Source of the DNA: Alphaproteobacteria bacterium
GTDB taxonomy: Bacteria; Pseudomonadota; Alphaproteobacteria; Rhizobiales; Methyloligellaceae
Assembly (NCBI GenBank): GCA_016869535.1
Contig: VGDX01000001.1
Span: forward strand, 335,308 to 399,307
Length of the DNA: 64,000 nucleotides
Direction of reading: 5' to 3'
This document shows positions 38,697 through 48,191 of this stretch, in pieces. The notes under the pieces were generated by a model. That model was not told the DNA's origin. It did no database searches and saw only the letters and a program-made list of their open reading frames with translations. The translations under genes and the position numbers were made by a program. Each line of letters begins with the position of its first letter. The first letter of the stretch is position 1.

Positions 38697-39682
38697 AACA
38701 TCGCCGGGTGGACGCGATCAGGCGGGGCGTGGCCGTCGAGGAAGGTCTTGATGTTGATGATGACCTTCTCGCCCATGTCGACGCGCCCTTCGAGTGTGGC
38801 AGATCCCATATGCGGCAGAACCACGACCTTGTTGCTCTTGAGTAGCTTGGAGTTCACTGCCGGCTCGTGCTCGAAAACGTCAAGGCCGGCGCCGGCCAAT
38901 TCGTTGTTGTCGATCATACGCGCGAGAGCGTTCTCGTCGATCACTTCACCGCGCGCGGTGTTGACGATGTAGGCGGATGGTTTCATCAGTCCGAGACGCC
39001 GCGCCGAAAGCAAATGGTAAGTCGCCGGCGTATGCGGGCAATTGATGGAGATGATGTCCATGCGCGCAAGCATCTGGTCGAGGCTCTCCCAATATGTCGC
39101 TTCGAGCGCATGTTCGATGTCAGGAGGAACGCGGCGGCGATTGTGATAGTGAATTTGCAGGCCGAACGCCTTCGCCCGCTTGGCCACGGCCTGACCGATG
39201 CGTCCCATGCCGACGATGCCGAGCCGCTTGCCGTAAATGCGATGTCCGAGCATCCAGGTCGGCGACCAGCCTTGCCAGCCGCCATTCTCGCCCTTGAGCA
39301 GGGCCGCACCCTCCGTGAGCCGCCGAGGTACGGCGAGGATGAGCGCCATGGTCATGTCGGCGGTGTCTTCTGTAAGCACCCCCGGTGTGTTGGTGACGAG
39401 GATCGAGCGGTTCCGCGCGGTCTCGAGGTCGATATTATCGATGCCCGTGCCGAACTGGGCGATCAGCTTGAGGTTGGGACCGGCCTGACTAAGAACCGCC
39501 CGGTCGATGCGATCGGTGACGGTTGGCACTAGCACATTCGCGGTCTTCACCGCCTCAATCAGCTCCTCGCGCGAAAACGGCCGGTCGTCGAGATTAAGCC
39601 GCGCGTCGAAGAGTTCTCGAAGCCGCGTCTCCACCACATCCGGGAGCTTACGCGTAACAATAATCAGCGGTCGTTCGGCCAT
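38693..39682 (-). CDS. D-2-hydroxyacid dehydrogenase (glyoxylate/hydroxypyruvate reductase type)
   Basis: NAD(P)-dependent dehydrogenase of 329 residues: GIVGMGRIGQAVAKRA binds the nucleotide, and the catalytic Arg, Glu and His lie in NTARGEVID, FEHEPAV and LPHMGSAT. The NRRR after the second beta strand favours NADPH. Glyoxylate or hydroxypyruvate is the likely substrate. Confidence 0.88.
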   Translation of the reverse strand: MAERPLIIVTRKLPDVVETRLRELFDARLNLDDRPFSREELIEAVKTANVLVPTVTDRIDRAVLSQAGPNLKLIAQFGTGIDNIDLETARNRSILVTNTPGVLTEDTADMTMALILAVPRRLTEGAALLKGENGGWQGWSPTWMLGHRIYGKRLGIVGMGRIGQAVAKRAKAFGLQIHYHNRRRVPPDIEHALEATYWESLDQMLARMDIISINCPHTPATYHLLSARRLGLMKPSAYIVNTARGEVIDENALARMIDNNELAGAGLDVFEHEPAVNSKLLKSNKVVVLPHMGSATLEGRVDMGEKVIINIKTFLDGHAPPDRVHPAMF

Positions 39683-39816
39683 AACCCCGTCCCGTTGGAT
39701 ATTGGTGGGGGAGTCTTCCCCCTAAGCAGTCAATAGGGCTTTCTCTAACAGAAGCGGCTTTCCGAGATAAAGCGTCATATTGGCTTAGAGCCACGATCCG
39801 TTCACTTTTCTGCTTC

Positions 39817-40407
39817 ATGAGAGGACAAGCGATTCGGGGCATAAGGACGCGGGGAGTGGCAGTGCGGCAACGGATCCTGATCGAGGTCGGGTTGGCCCTC
39901 GGGCTCAGCCTTCTAGCTGTCGCAAGCCTTAGCGCGGCGGAAGACGGGGCCAAGTCTACCCCTGACGAGGGGCGCAAAAATGCGCTGCCGGTCCCGCGTT
40001 TCGTCAGTCTGAAATCCGACAAGGTTAATGTGCGCCGTGGGCCGAGCAGCGACCAGGCAATTGTCTGGGTATTTTCGCGCGCCGGTCTGCCGGTCGAGGT
40101 GATTGCCGAGTCGGAAAATTGGCGGCGCGTACGCGACAGCGAAGGCGCCGACGGCTGGGTGTTCCATAGCCTTCTCAGTGGGCGCCGCACGGTTCTCATC
40201 TCCCCTTGGACCAAAGGGGGAGAGAGTGTGCCGCTCTACGCAAGCCGATCTACCAACTCGCACGCGGTGGCATCGCTACAGGCTGGCGTGCTTGGTAACG
40301 TGACGTCCTGCGACGGCGAATGGTGTCAGCTATCGATCGACACCTATTCAGGCTATGTCCAGCAGGACAAGCTCTGGGGCGTCTATCGCGGCGAACAGGT
40401 GAACTAG
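39817..40407 (+). CDS. exported bacterial SH3-domain protein
   Basis: A 196-residue protein with an N-terminal signal or anchor helix (LIEVGLALGLSLLAVASLSAA) and two SH3b-like modules, beginning VNVRRGPSSDQAIVWVF and later VPLYASRSTNSHAVASL, each followed by Gly-Trp/Cys-Trp-type contacts (GWVFHS; GEWCQLS). Such proteins bind the cell wall. It is convergent with irr, with 6 bp between. A GTG 13 codons downstream could also start it. Confidence 0.75.
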   Translation: MRGQAIRGIRTRGVAVRQRILIEVGLALGLSLLAVASLSAAEDGAKSTPDEGRKNALPVPRFVSLKSDKVNVRRGPSSDQAIVWVFSRAGLPVEVIAESENWRRVRDSEGADGWVFHSLLSGRRTVLISPWTKGGESVPLYASRSTNSHAVASLQAGVLGNVTSCDGEWCQLSIDTYSGYVQQDKLWGVYRGEQVN

Positions 40408-40413
40408 CCAGAC

Positions 40414-40818
40414 TTAGCGGCGGCGCTTATCGGTCAGACGTACCAGTACATCGACACGTGAGATGGCCATGCCTTCCGGCGCTTCTGGCAGACCCTCGAT
40501 GCGGATATCACCGGTCGAGATGTCCATCAGCCTGCCGGAGGTCTCGCAGAAGAAATGATAGTGGTTCGAGGTATTGGTATCGAAATAAGTCTTGGCGCCC
40601 TCGACCGCGACCTCGCGCAATAGTCCGGCCTCGGTGAATTGGTGTAGCGTATTATAGACGGTAGCGAGTGAGACCGGCACCTTGCGGGCTTGCGCCTCTT
40701 CGTGCAGGGCCTCAGCGGTGATATGACGGTCCCCATTGGCGAAAAGGAGATGGGCGAGCGCCACGCGCTGGCGCGTGGGCCGTAAACCCGCCTCGCGCAA
40801 GCGCTTGGCAACGTCCAT
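40414..40818 (-). CDS. irr: iron response regulator Irr (Fur family)
   Basis: Alphaproteobacterial heme-responsive regulator, 134 residues from the chosen ATG. The HTH block (LRPTRQRVALAHLLF) and VPVSLATVYNTLHQF are Irr-like; SNHYHFF supplies part of the second heme site. The N-terminal GCPW heme motif of Bradyrhizobium Irr is missing, as in other Irr proteins lacking it. An in-frame TTG seven codons upstream is possible. Divergent from fabA, the usual arrangement in this order. Confidence 0.88.
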   Translation of the reverse strand: MDVAKRLREAGLRPTRQRVALAHLLFANGDRHITAEALHEEAQARKVPVSLATVYNTLHQFTEAGLLREVAVEGAKTYFDTNTSNHYHFFCETSGRLMDISTGDIRIEGLPEAPEGMAISRVDVLVRLTDKRRR

Positions 40819-41060
40819 TATCGTGGTCTCAATTCGCAAGGGTTATCTCGCTTCGATCCGTCCTAGGGTTGGATTCTCAAGAAAATATAAGCGGAAGTGA
40901 CCGCCCCCGCAATGTCGCCTCGCTAGCCTCCGATGCGTCACAATGCCGGAGCCTCTTCGGCTCTAGCCAGGACTGACGCTCCATAGGCTTTTGATAGGCC
41001 TGCGTCTATGTTAGGAAACCTCTCAACCAAGTCCAAGGTTGCGTAAAAAGCGAGGAAAGC

Positions 41061-41603
41061 GTGCAAAAATCGAGGGTAGAACGGCGGTCTCAGTTCGATT
41101 ACGAGGATTTGCTCGCTTGCGCGCGGGGCGAATTGTTCGGCCCCGGCAATGCTCAGCTGCCGCTTCCCCCTATGCTGATGTTCGACCGCATCTCGCGGGT
41201 CGAGGAGGAGGGCGGTGAGCACGGCCATGGCCGTATCGTCGCCGAACTGGACGTAAAGCCTGACCTCTGGTTCTTCTCTTGCCACTTCAAGGGCGATCCG
41301 GTCATGCCGGGCTGTCTCGGGCTCGACGCATTATGGCAGTTGCTTGGCTTCTTCCTCGGCTGGCTCGGCGCGCCGGGCAAGGGCCGCGCCTTAAGCGTAG
41401 GCGAAGTCAAATTTTCCGGCATGGTGCTGCCGACCATGAAAAAGCTCGAATATATCGTCGAACTCAAGCGCGTGATCCGGCGTAAATTCACTCTCGGCAC
41501 GGGGGATGGTTGGTTGAAGGCCGATGGCGAGACGATTTACACGGCCAAGGACTTACGGGTCGGTCTATTCCAGGCGGACGATGTCGCACCTGCTAGTGTC
41601 TGA
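41061..41603 (+). CDS. fabA: 3-hydroxydecanoyl-ACP dehydratase/isomerase
   Basis: Introduces the cis double bond in unsaturated fatty acid synthesis. The 180-residue protein has the catalytic His in [14 protein letters not shown] and Asp in [11 protein letters not shown]. It starts with GTG after GAGGAAAG and leads the fabA-fabB-fabI cluster. Confidence 0.96.
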   Translation: MQKSRVERRSQFDYEDLLACARGELFGPGNAQLPLPPMLMFDRISRVEEEGGEHGHGRIVAELDVKPDLWFFSCHFKGDPVMPGCLGLDALWQLLGFFLGWLGAPGKGRALSVGEVKFSGMVLPTMKKLEYIVELKRVIRRKFTLGTGDGWLKADGETIYTAKDLRVGLFQADDVAPASV

Positions 41604-41645
41604 CCTTGTTCATTTAAACGGCTCATTCAAAGGATGCCCAATCCC

Positions 41646-42863
41646 ATGAGACGCGTGGTGGTGACCGGCATGGGCATCGTGTCCTCGATCGGCAACAGCG
41701 CCCAAGAGGTGCTCGCTTCCCTTCGCGAAGCGAAATCGGGCATCGTCAAAGCCGACAGATACGAAGAGCTCGGTTTTCGCTGCCAAGTGCATGGCGCACC
41801 CAAGCTCGATTGGGAAGGGATGATTGACCGCAAGGTGCGCCGCTTCATGGGCGAAGGCGCCGCATGGAACTACATCGCCATGGAGCAGGCGATCCGCGAC
41901 GCGGGCTTGGAGGAGAGCGATATTTCCAACGAGAAGACCGGGCTGATCATGGGTTCGGGCGGCCCTTCCACGCGCGCCATTGTGCAGGCGGCCGACACGA
42001 CGCGCGAGAAGGGCTCGAAGAAGGTCGGTCCCTTCGAAGTGCCGAAATCTATGTGCTCGACCAACTCCGCGACACTGGCCACGCCCTATCACATCAAGGG
42101 CGTTAGCTATTCCATCTCCTCGGCCTGTTCGACCTCGGCGCATTGCATCGGCAATGGCGGCGAGCTGATTCAGATGGGCAAGCAGGACATCGTGTTTGCC
42201 GGTGGCGGCGAGGAGCTCGACTGGACGCTCTCGGTCCTGTTCGACGCCATGAACGCCATGTCTTCGGATTTCAATGACCGGCCGGAAGAAGCGAGCCGTG
42301 CCTACGATACCGAGCGCGACGGCTTCGTCATCGCCGGCGGTGCGGGCGTGGTCGTGCTCGAGGAACTCGAACACGCGAAAGCTCGGGGTGCGCGTATCTA
42401 TGGGGAATTGGCCGGTTATGGCGCCACCTCAGACGGGTTCGACATGGTGGTTCCATCGGGCGAGGGCGCGGTGCGCTGCATGCGCATGGCTATGCAGAAT
42501 GGCAACGGCGATATCGACTATATCAATCCGCACGCCACCTCGACGCCGATTGGCGATGTGCGCGAGATCGAAGCGATCCGCGAAGTGTTCGGCGATAAAT
42601 GTCCGCCGATCAGCGCCACGAAATCGCTGACCGGCCATTCACTCGGCGCCGCAGGCGTGCATGAGGCGATCTATTCGCTATTGATGATGAACAACGGTTT
42701 CATCTGCGAATCCGCCAATATCGACACACTCGATCCCGAGGTTGCCGACATGCCGATCGCGCGGAAGCGCCAGGATAATGTCGCCATTAACGCCGTTATG
42801 TCGAACAGCTTCGGTTTTGGCGGAACTAACGCCACACTGGTTTTCCGCCGACTGGATGGCTGA
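41646..42863 (+). CDS. fabB: beta-ketoacyl-ACP synthase I
   Basis: Elongates unsaturated acyl-ACPs, 405 residues. The active Cys is in [13 protein letters not shown] and the two His in [11 protein letters not shown] and [11 protein letters not shown]. The ATG giving [10 protein letters not shown] fits the family; one four codons upstream is also possible. Confidence 0.97.
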   Translation: MRRVVVTGMGIVSSIGNSAQEVLASLREAKSGIVKADRYEELGFRCQVHGAPKLDWEGMIDRKVRRFMGEGAAWNYIAMEQAIRDAGLEESDISNEKTGLIMGSGGPSTRAIVQAADTTREKGSKKVGPFEVPKSMCSTNSATLATPYHIKGVSYSISSACSTSAHCIGNGGELIQMGKQDIVFAGGGEELDWTLSVLFDAMNAMSSDFNDRPEEASRAYDTERDGFVIAGGAGVVVLEELEHAKARGARIYGELAGYGATSDGFDMVVPSGEGAVRCMRMAMQNGNGDIDYINPHATSTPIGDVREIEAIREVFGDKCPPISATKSLTGHSLGAAGVHEAIYSLLMMNNGFICESANIDTLDPEVADMPIARKRQDNVAINAVMSNSFGFGGTNATLVFRRLDG

Positions 42864-42888
42864 GGAACAGGAACCAGGAACCAGAAAG
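42864..42888. repeat. short purine-rich AGGAACC repeat in the fabB-fabI gap
   Basis: AGGAAC is followed by two copies of AGGAACC and then AGAAAG. The repeat fills the spacer between fabB and fabI and resembles in style the heptamer repeat at 38.6 kb. It also brings Shine-Dalgarno-like AGGA copies 25-45 nt before fabI. Confidence 0.5.
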
Positions 42889-42912
42889 TCAATCGCAACC
42901 AGAGTAAATGTC

Positions 42913-43794
42913 ATGACAACAACAAAAAATATCGCCGAACCGGTCTCCCTCATGGCGGGCAAGAGGGGCTTGGTCATGGGGGTCGCCAACGACCGTTCCA
43001 TCGCTTGGGGTATTGCCCGCGTTCTGCATGCGCATGGGGCAGAGTTGGCCTTCTCTTATCAGGGCGGTGCGTTCGGCCGTCGCGCTGTGCCCTTGGCGCA
43101 ATCGATCGGGGCGAAGATTATCGAAGAGGCGGACGTCGAGGATCTAAAAAGCGTCGAACGCGTGTTCGAGGCCGTCCGCAAGCAATGGGGCTCGGTCGAT
43201 TTCGTCGTACACGCGCTGGCTTTCTCCGACCGCAACGAACTCAAGGGCCGCTATTGCGACACGACGCGCCCCAATTTCGAGCACACGATGGTCATCTCGT
43301 GCTTCTCTTTCACCGAGGTTTGCAAGCTCGCTGCCGACATGATGCCCCGCGGCGGTTCCTTGCTGACGCTAAGTTATGGCGGATCGACCCGGGTGGTGCC
43401 CTGCTACAATGTCATGGGCGTGGCCAAGGCGGCGCTCGAGGCTTCCGTCCGGTATCTTGCCTCGGATTTCGGGCCGCAAGGGATCAGGGTCAACGCGCTG
43501 TCGGCAGGCCCCATGCGCACGCTTGCCGGCGCCGGTATTTCTGACGCACGCACGCTCTTCCATTATCAGCAGCGCCACGCTCCAATGCGCCGTTCACCAA
43601 CGCTCGATGAGGTGGGAGGCGCAGCACTCTATCTGCTTTCAGATTTGTCAGGCGCGGTGACGGGTGAGGTGCATTTCGTGGATTGCGGCTATTCGACCAT
43701 TGCCATGCCAAACCTGCCGGCACTCAAGGCTATGGAGCAGGCGGAGGAGATCGAAGGGGCCGTTGTGAAGGCACCTCGCGAAGCCGCCCAATAA
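42913..43794 (+). CDS. fabI: enoyl-ACP reductase (NADH)
   Basis: Last step of each fatty-acid cycle and the triclosan target. The protein of 293 residues has the FabI hallmarks: GVANDRSIAWGIA, YQGGAFGRR, and the catalytic Tyr-x6-Lys in CYNVMGVAKAALE. ATG MTTTKNIAEP is chosen; longer frames run back into fabB. The last 20 residues (EQAEEIEGAVVKAPREAAQ) are an extra tail. Confidence 0.96.
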   Translation: MTTTKNIAEPVSLMAGKRGLVMGVANDRSIAWGIARVLHAHGAELAFSYQGGAFGRRAVPLAQSIGAKIIEEADVEDLKSVERVFEAVRKQWGSVDFVVHALAFSDRNELKGRYCDTTRPNFEHTMVISCFSFTEVCKLAADMMPRGGSLLTLSYGGSTRVVPCYNVMGVAKAALEASVRYLASDFGPQGIRVNALSAGPMRTLAGAGISDARTLFHYQQRHAPMRRSPTLDEVGGAALYLLSDLSGAVTGEVHFVDCGYSTIAMPNLPALKAMEQAEEIEGAVVKAPREAAQ

Positions 43795-43821
43795 ATTTTC
43801 AGGATGTAGCGGAGTAACTCT

Positions 43822-44019
43822 ATGTTCGAGCTAGTGGTTTTCATTTGCCTTACAGCCACGCCGGAGAAATGCTCTGAGAAGTCGGTGCCCGGTGCATCCG
43901 CCGAGGGCATCATCGCCTGCCTCAAGCAGGCGGGTGACAAGGCGATTGAGTGGCAAAAAGAGAACAGCCAATATTTTGTCATCGGCTGGCGCTGCGAGAA
44001 AGCCGATAAGGAAAATTAG
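43822..44019 (+). CDS. small cysteine-containing protein after fabI
   Basis: A 65-residue protein starting MFELVVFICLTATPEKC with four Cys (residues 9, 17, 32, 57) and ending in W-R-C. GGAG lies 7 nt before the ATG. The pattern (E-L-V-V, C-L, P-x-x-C, later C and W-x-C) resembles a family of 60-70-residue proteins common in alphaproteobacteria; no function is known to me. A terminator follows directly. Confidence 0.7.
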   Translation: MFELVVFICLTATPEKCSEKSVPGASAEGIIACLKQAGDKAIEWQKENSQYFVIGWRCEKADKEN

Positions 44020-44046
44020 CAGCGGGAAGGACGACTCGGAAAACGA

Positions 44047-44074
44047 AAATGCCCGGCTTTTCGGCCGGGCATTT
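44047..44074. terminator. bidirectional intrinsic terminator
   Basis: AAATGCCCGGC (44047-44057) pairs with GCCGGGCATTT (44064-44074). T-rich tails flank it on both strands, so it ends both the fabI-side transcript and the pnp operon. Confidence 0.85.
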
Positions 44075-44098
44075 CTTTAGGTGTCCAGATGAGGGAGA

Positions 44099-46219
44099 TC
44101 AGCTCGCTTCGGCGCGCTCGATCTCCTTGCCGGTCTTCTGGTCGACAACCTTCATCGACAGCCTGACTTTACCGCGCTCATCGAAGCCGAGCAGCTTGAC
44201 CCAGACCTGGTCGCCTTCCTTGACCACGTCGGTCACCGCCTTTGGCCGCCCGTCCGCAAGCTGCGAGATATGGACGAGCCCGTCCTTGGGGCCGAAAAAG
44301 TTCACGAACGCGCCGAACTCCATCACCTTGACCACCTTGCCTTGATAGATCTCGCCGACTTCGGGCTCAGAGGTGATGGACTTGATGCGAGTGATGGCGG
44401 CCTTGATCGATTCGGCGTTGGCCGAGGCGATTTTCACCGTACCGTCGTCCGAGATATCGATCTTGGCGCCGGATTCCGCCACGATCTCGCGGATGACGGA
44501 GCCACCCGAGCCAATCACCTCCCTGATCTTGTCGACTGGGATATGGATGGTCTCGATGCGCGGCGCGTATTCGCCAAGCTCTGGCCGCGCCGTGTTGAGA
44601 GCCTTGTTCATCTCCGAAAGGATGTGCATACGGCCGTCGCGCGCCTGATCGAGCGCGACTTTCATGATCTCTTCGGTAATGCCGGTGATCTTGATGTCCA
44701 TCTGCAGCGAGGTCACCCCCTCGGAGGTGCCGGCGACCTTGAAGTCCATGTCGCCAAGATGGTCCTCGTCGCCGAGAATGTCGGACAGCACGGCGAAGCG
44801 GTCGCTTTCCTTGATCAGCCCCATGGCGATGCCAGCCACCGACCGCTTGAGCGGTATACCGGCGTCCATCATGGCGAGTGAGGAGGCGCAGACCGTGGCC
44901 ATCGACGATGAGCCGTTCGACTCGGTGATCTCCGACACCACGCGGATGGTGTAGGGGAAATTCTCACGGTCAGGCAGAACGGGATGAATGGCCCGCCAGG
45001 CGAGCTTGCCATGCCCGATCTCACGCCGTCCGGGCGAACTCATGCGGCCAACCTCACCGACCGAATATGGCGGGAAGTTGTAGTGCAGCATGAAGGTCTC
45101 TTTATAGGTGCCCTGGAGCGCGTCGACATATTGCTCGTCCTCGCCGGTGCCGAGTGTGGCGACGGAGAGAGCCTGGGTCTCGCCGCGGGTGAAGAGCGAG
45201 CTGCCGTGGGTGCGGGGCAGGATGCCGACCTCGCAGGAAATCGGCCGCACGGTCTTGAGGTCGCGGCCGTCGATGCGCTTCGAGGTTTCGAGAATGGTCG
45301 AGCGGACGATGTCCTTTTCCGCCTCCTTGAAAGCGCTCGACACTTTGGCGGCTAAAGTACCTTCGTCATCGGCGGGAACCAGAGCCACCACCACCTTATC
45401 CTTGATGGCAGCTACACGGTCGCGGCGCTCGGCCTTAGCAGGAATGGTATAGGCTTGACGCAGATCGGCTTCGCCGAGATCGCGGACCCTCACAAGAATG
45501 TCGCTTTCCTCCTTGGGCTTCAGATCCCAAGGTTCCTTGGCGGCGCGCTCGGCCAGCTTGACGATGGCGTCTATCACCGGCTGGAACTGCTGCTGCCCGT
45601 AAACCACGGCGCCGAGCATGATCTCTTCGGATAATTCCTTGGCTTCCGATTCGACCATCAGTACCGCATCGGCCGTGCCGGCCACGACGAGGTCGAGTGC
45701 TGTTTCGGGCTGCTCGTCGATCATGGTGTTCAGCACATATTTGCCGTCGATATAACCGACGCGGGCCGCCCCGATCGGGCCCAGGAAGGGGACACCGGAA
45801 AGCGTCAGCGCCGCGGATGCGGCGACCATGGCGACGATGTCGGGGTCATTCTCCATATCGTGCGAGAGCACGGTGACGATGACTTGCGTCTCGTTCTTGA
45901 AGCCCGGGGCGAAGAGCGGACGGATCGGCCGGTCGATGAGTCGCGAGGTCAGCGTCTCCTTTTCGGTCGGGCGTCCTTCGCGCTTGAAATAACCGCCGGG
46001 AATCTTGCCGGCGGCGAAAGTCTTTTCCTGATAGTTCACGGTGAGGGGGAAGAAGTCGATACCAGGCCTCTCCTCCTTGGCGGCGACGACGGTGGCGAGC
46101 ACGGAAGTTTCGCCATAGGTGGCGAGCACGGCGCCATCGGATTGCCGGGCGATACGCCCCGTCTCGAGTCTGAGGGGTCGTTTGCCCCATTCAATTTCTA
46201 CGGTGTGTTTATCGAACAT
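44099..46219 (-). CDS. pnp: polyribonucleotide nucleotidyltransferase
   Basis: Phosphorolytic 3'-5' exoribonuclease of the degradosome, 706 residues: two RNase PH domains (SYQ-type [36 protein letters not shown]), then KH ([21 protein letters not shown]) and S1 ([26 protein letters not shown]) domains. Last gene of the rimP-to-pnp operon, closed by the bidirectional terminator. Confidence 0.97.
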   Translation of the reverse strand: MFDKHTVEIEWGKRPLRLETGRIARQSDGAVLATYGETSVLATVVAAKEERPGIDFFPLTVNYQEKTFAAGKIPGGYFKREGRPTEKETLTSRLIDRPIRPLFAPGFKNETQVIVTVLSHDMENDPDIVAMVAASAALTLSGVPFLGPIGAARVGYIDGKYVLNTMIDEQPETALDLVVAGTADAVLMVESEAKELSEEIMLGAVVYGQQQFQPVIDAIVKLAERAAKEPWDLKPKEESDILVRVRDLGEADLRQAYTIPAKAERRDRVAAIKDKVVVALVPADDEGTLAAKVSSAFKEAEKDIVRSTILETSKRIDGRDLKTVRPISCEVGILPRTHGSSLFTRGETQALSVATLGTGEDEQYVDALQGTYKETFMLHYNFPPYSVGEVGRMSSPGRREIGHGKLAWRAIHPVLPDRENFPYTIRVVSEITESNGSSSMATVCASSLAMMDAGIPLKRSVAGIAMGLIKESDRFAVLSDILGDEDHLGDMDFKVAGTSEGVTSLQMDIKITGITEEIMKVALDQARDGRMHILSEMNKALNTARPELGEYAPRIETIHIPVDKIREVIGSGGSVIREIVAESGAKIDISDDGTVKIASANAESIKAAITRIKSITSEPEVGEIYQGKVVKVMEFGAFVNFFGPKDGLVHISQLADGRPKAVTDVVKEGDQVWVKLLGFDERGKVRLSMKVVDQKTGKEIERAEAS

Positions 46220-46309
46220 GGTTGTGTCCCAATGGGTGGCGATGGAGACCGCTTCCAGCCGGTTTGCCGAAGGGCTCGTTCAGTATTGCGCGTGAAACAG
46301 GATCGGCCG

Positions 46310-46579
46310 TCACCGGCGGATACCCAGCCGGTTGATCAGCTTCTGATACCGATCCTCATCGGCAGATTTGACGTAATCGAGCAACCGGCGCCGTTGGCTC
46401 ACAAGCTTGAGCAGACCGCGCCGCGAATGATTGTCCTTGGTATGGGTCTTGAAGTGATCGGTGAGATTGGTGATGCGTTCGGTCAAGATGGCGACTTGGA
46501 CCTCGGGTGAGCCGGTGTCGCCGGATTTGGTCGAATATTCCTTGATGAGCTCTTGCTTGCGCTCAGCGCTTATCGACAT
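46310..46579 (-). CDS. rpsO: 30S ribosomal protein S15
   Basis: The 89-residue protein has the S15 pattern ([49 protein letters not shown]). AGAGGA lies 7 nt before the ATG. It precedes pnp as usual. Confidence 0.98.
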   Translation of the reverse strand: MSISAERKQELIKEYSTKSGDTGSPEVQVAILTERITNLTDHFKTHTKDNHSRRGLLKLVSQRRRLLDYVKSADEDRYQKLINRLGIRR

Positions 46580-46755
46580 CGGATGATCCTCTTTGTTAGG
46601 AGTTAGGACAAGGCCGAGCCGGGATGTCGTCCAGCACGGTCGGTTCGAATTGCGCAATTGGCCGTTACCGGGCCCGCGCAATGGCCGCAATATAGGGATT
46701 ATCGGCCTCGAAGCTAGCAGAAATTACTGGGCAAATTCGCCGGTATTCGCCGCAA

Positions 46756-47679
46756 TTATCCCGGCAAATTGAAGATACGGCGCGGACTGAGCGTTCCCTT
46801 TTCAACCTCACCCAGCGCCACGATCATGCCGCGCGACGTTGCATAGACCGTACCGCTCATGATGGGTGTATCGCGTCCCCTAAGCAGCACGGACTGGCCT
46901 TGCCTGAGGCGCGCCGCATCCGAGGTGCTGAGCGACAGTGACGGGATGCCGCCTAGCGCCGCCTCGACCGGCTGAAGCATCTGAAGCAGAGCCTCGGTTG
47001 AGGCGCTTTGTGCCAATTCTTGCAGACGGTCCAAGGGAATGGCCTGGTCCTCGCCGAACGGGCCGACCCGGGTACGCCGAAGCGCCTCGACATGGCCGAA
47101 GGAACCAAGCGCGCGGCCGATATCGCGCGCCAGCGCCCGCACATAGGTCCCCTTGCCGCATTCGGCCTCGAGCACGCAATGGTCGGGGTCCGGATGGTCG
47201 ATCAGCGTCAGCCGGTCGATCACCACACGCCGTGGCTCAAGTTCGAACGCCTCCTCGTCGCGTGCGAGGTCATAGGCACGGGCACCCTCGACCTTGAGTG
47301 CTGAGAAACGCGGCGGCACCTGCTCGATCTCACCGGTGAAGCGCGGCAGACACGCCTCGATCTCGCCCCGCGTGGGGCGTTCGTCGCTTGTGGCGACGAC
47401 TTTCCCCTCGGCATCGTCGGTATTGGTCTCGATACCGAAACGTAGCGTGAAGCGATATGCCTTACTGCCCTCGAACACGAATGGCACGGTCTTGGTGGCT
47501 TCGCCTAACGCGATCGGCAGAATGCCGGTTGCCAACGGATCGAGCGTGCCGGCATGTCCGGCCTTCGCCGCATCGAACAGGCGCTTTACTTTCGTAACGG
47601 CCTTGGTCGAGTTCATCCCTGGCGGCTTGTCAAGGATCAGCCAGCCATGAATGGGGGTGCCTTTGCGCTGCCGCGCCAT
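46756..47679 (-). CDS. truB: tRNA pseudouridine(55) synthase
   Basis: Forms pseudouridine 55 in the T-loop, 307 residues. The catalytic Asp is in AGHAGTLDPLATGILPIALG; GTYVRALARDIG and a C-terminal PUA-like part follow. It lies 15 bp after rbfA. Confidence 0.96.
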   Translation of the reverse strand: MARQRKGTPIHGWLILDKPPGMNSTKAVTKVKRLFDAAKAGHAGTLDPLATGILPIALGEATKTVPFVFEGSKAYRFTLRFGIETNTDDAEGKVVATSDERPTRGEIEACLPRFTGEIEQVPPRFSALKVEGARAYDLARDEEAFELEPRRVVIDRLTLIDHPDPDHCVLEAECGKGTYVRALARDIGRALGSFGHVEALRRTRVGPFGEDQAIPLDRLQELAQSASTEALLQMLQPVEAALGGIPSLSLSTSDAARLRQGQSVLLRGRDTPIMSGTVYATSRGMIVALGEVEKGTLSPRRIFNLPG

Positions 47680-47694
47680 CTTCTGCGTTCCGCC

Positions 47695-48078
47695 TCAGTC
47701 GCCGAGGTCGCGCACTACTTTAGGCGAGGCGAGCAGTTCATCGATACGGCGTGAACTCTCGAAGGAGGTGTCGGCTTTGAATCTGAGCTCCGGCATGAAT
47801 TTCATGCTGACCCGCTTCGCCACCTCGCCTCGGAGATAACGCTTGTGCTGGTCGAGATGGGCGACGACCTCGTCAACCTCGCCACCGCCGAGCGGCAGCA
47901 CATAGACGGTGGCGAGCTTCAAATCCGGCGTCATCCGCACTTCCGGCACTGTTAGGGAATGCCGCTCGATCACCTCGTCCCTGATCGCGCCGCGAGAGAA
48001 GATGTCGGCAAGGGCATGCCGGATCAATTCGCCCACTTTAAGCTGGCGTTGTGACGGTGCCTTATTGCGATTTGTCAT
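47695..48078 (-). CDS. rbfA: ribosome-binding factor A
   Basis: Small KH-fold protein (127 residues) for 30S maturation: RQLKVGELIRHALADIF at the start and FMPELRFKADTSFESSRRIDELL near the end. Between infB and truB. Confidence 0.95.
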   Translation of the reverse strand: MTNRNKAPSQRQLKVGELIRHALADIFSRGAIRDEVIERHSLTVPEVRMTPDLKLATVYVLPLGGGEVDEVVAHLDQHKRYLRGEVAKRVSMKFMPELRFKADTSFESSRRIDELLASPKVVRDLGD

Positions 48079-48126
48079 TTCCTACGTCTCTGGAAGTAAG
48101 GCCCGCATGGTTCGAGGGCCGGCCGT

Positions 48127-48163
48127 CATCCTAAGGTGCGAGCGCAGCGAGCCTCGAAGGATG
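48127..48163. repeat. REP-like palindromic element
   Basis: CATCCT (48127-48132) faces AGGATG (48158-48163) around GGTGCGAGCGCAGCGAGCC, an imperfect palindrome with the look of the dispersed repeats found in Rhizobiales intergenic spacers. It sits in the 113-bp infB-rbfA gap, inside the operon, where it may affect transcript stability. Confidence 0.55.
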
Positions 48164-48191
48164 GCCGGGCACCTCACCATGACGGGCATTG

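Noticed and set aside
40840..41060. Irr box between irr and fabA
   Set aside because: Only a partial ATTCTC-AAGAAAAT similarity was seen, too weak to report as a site.
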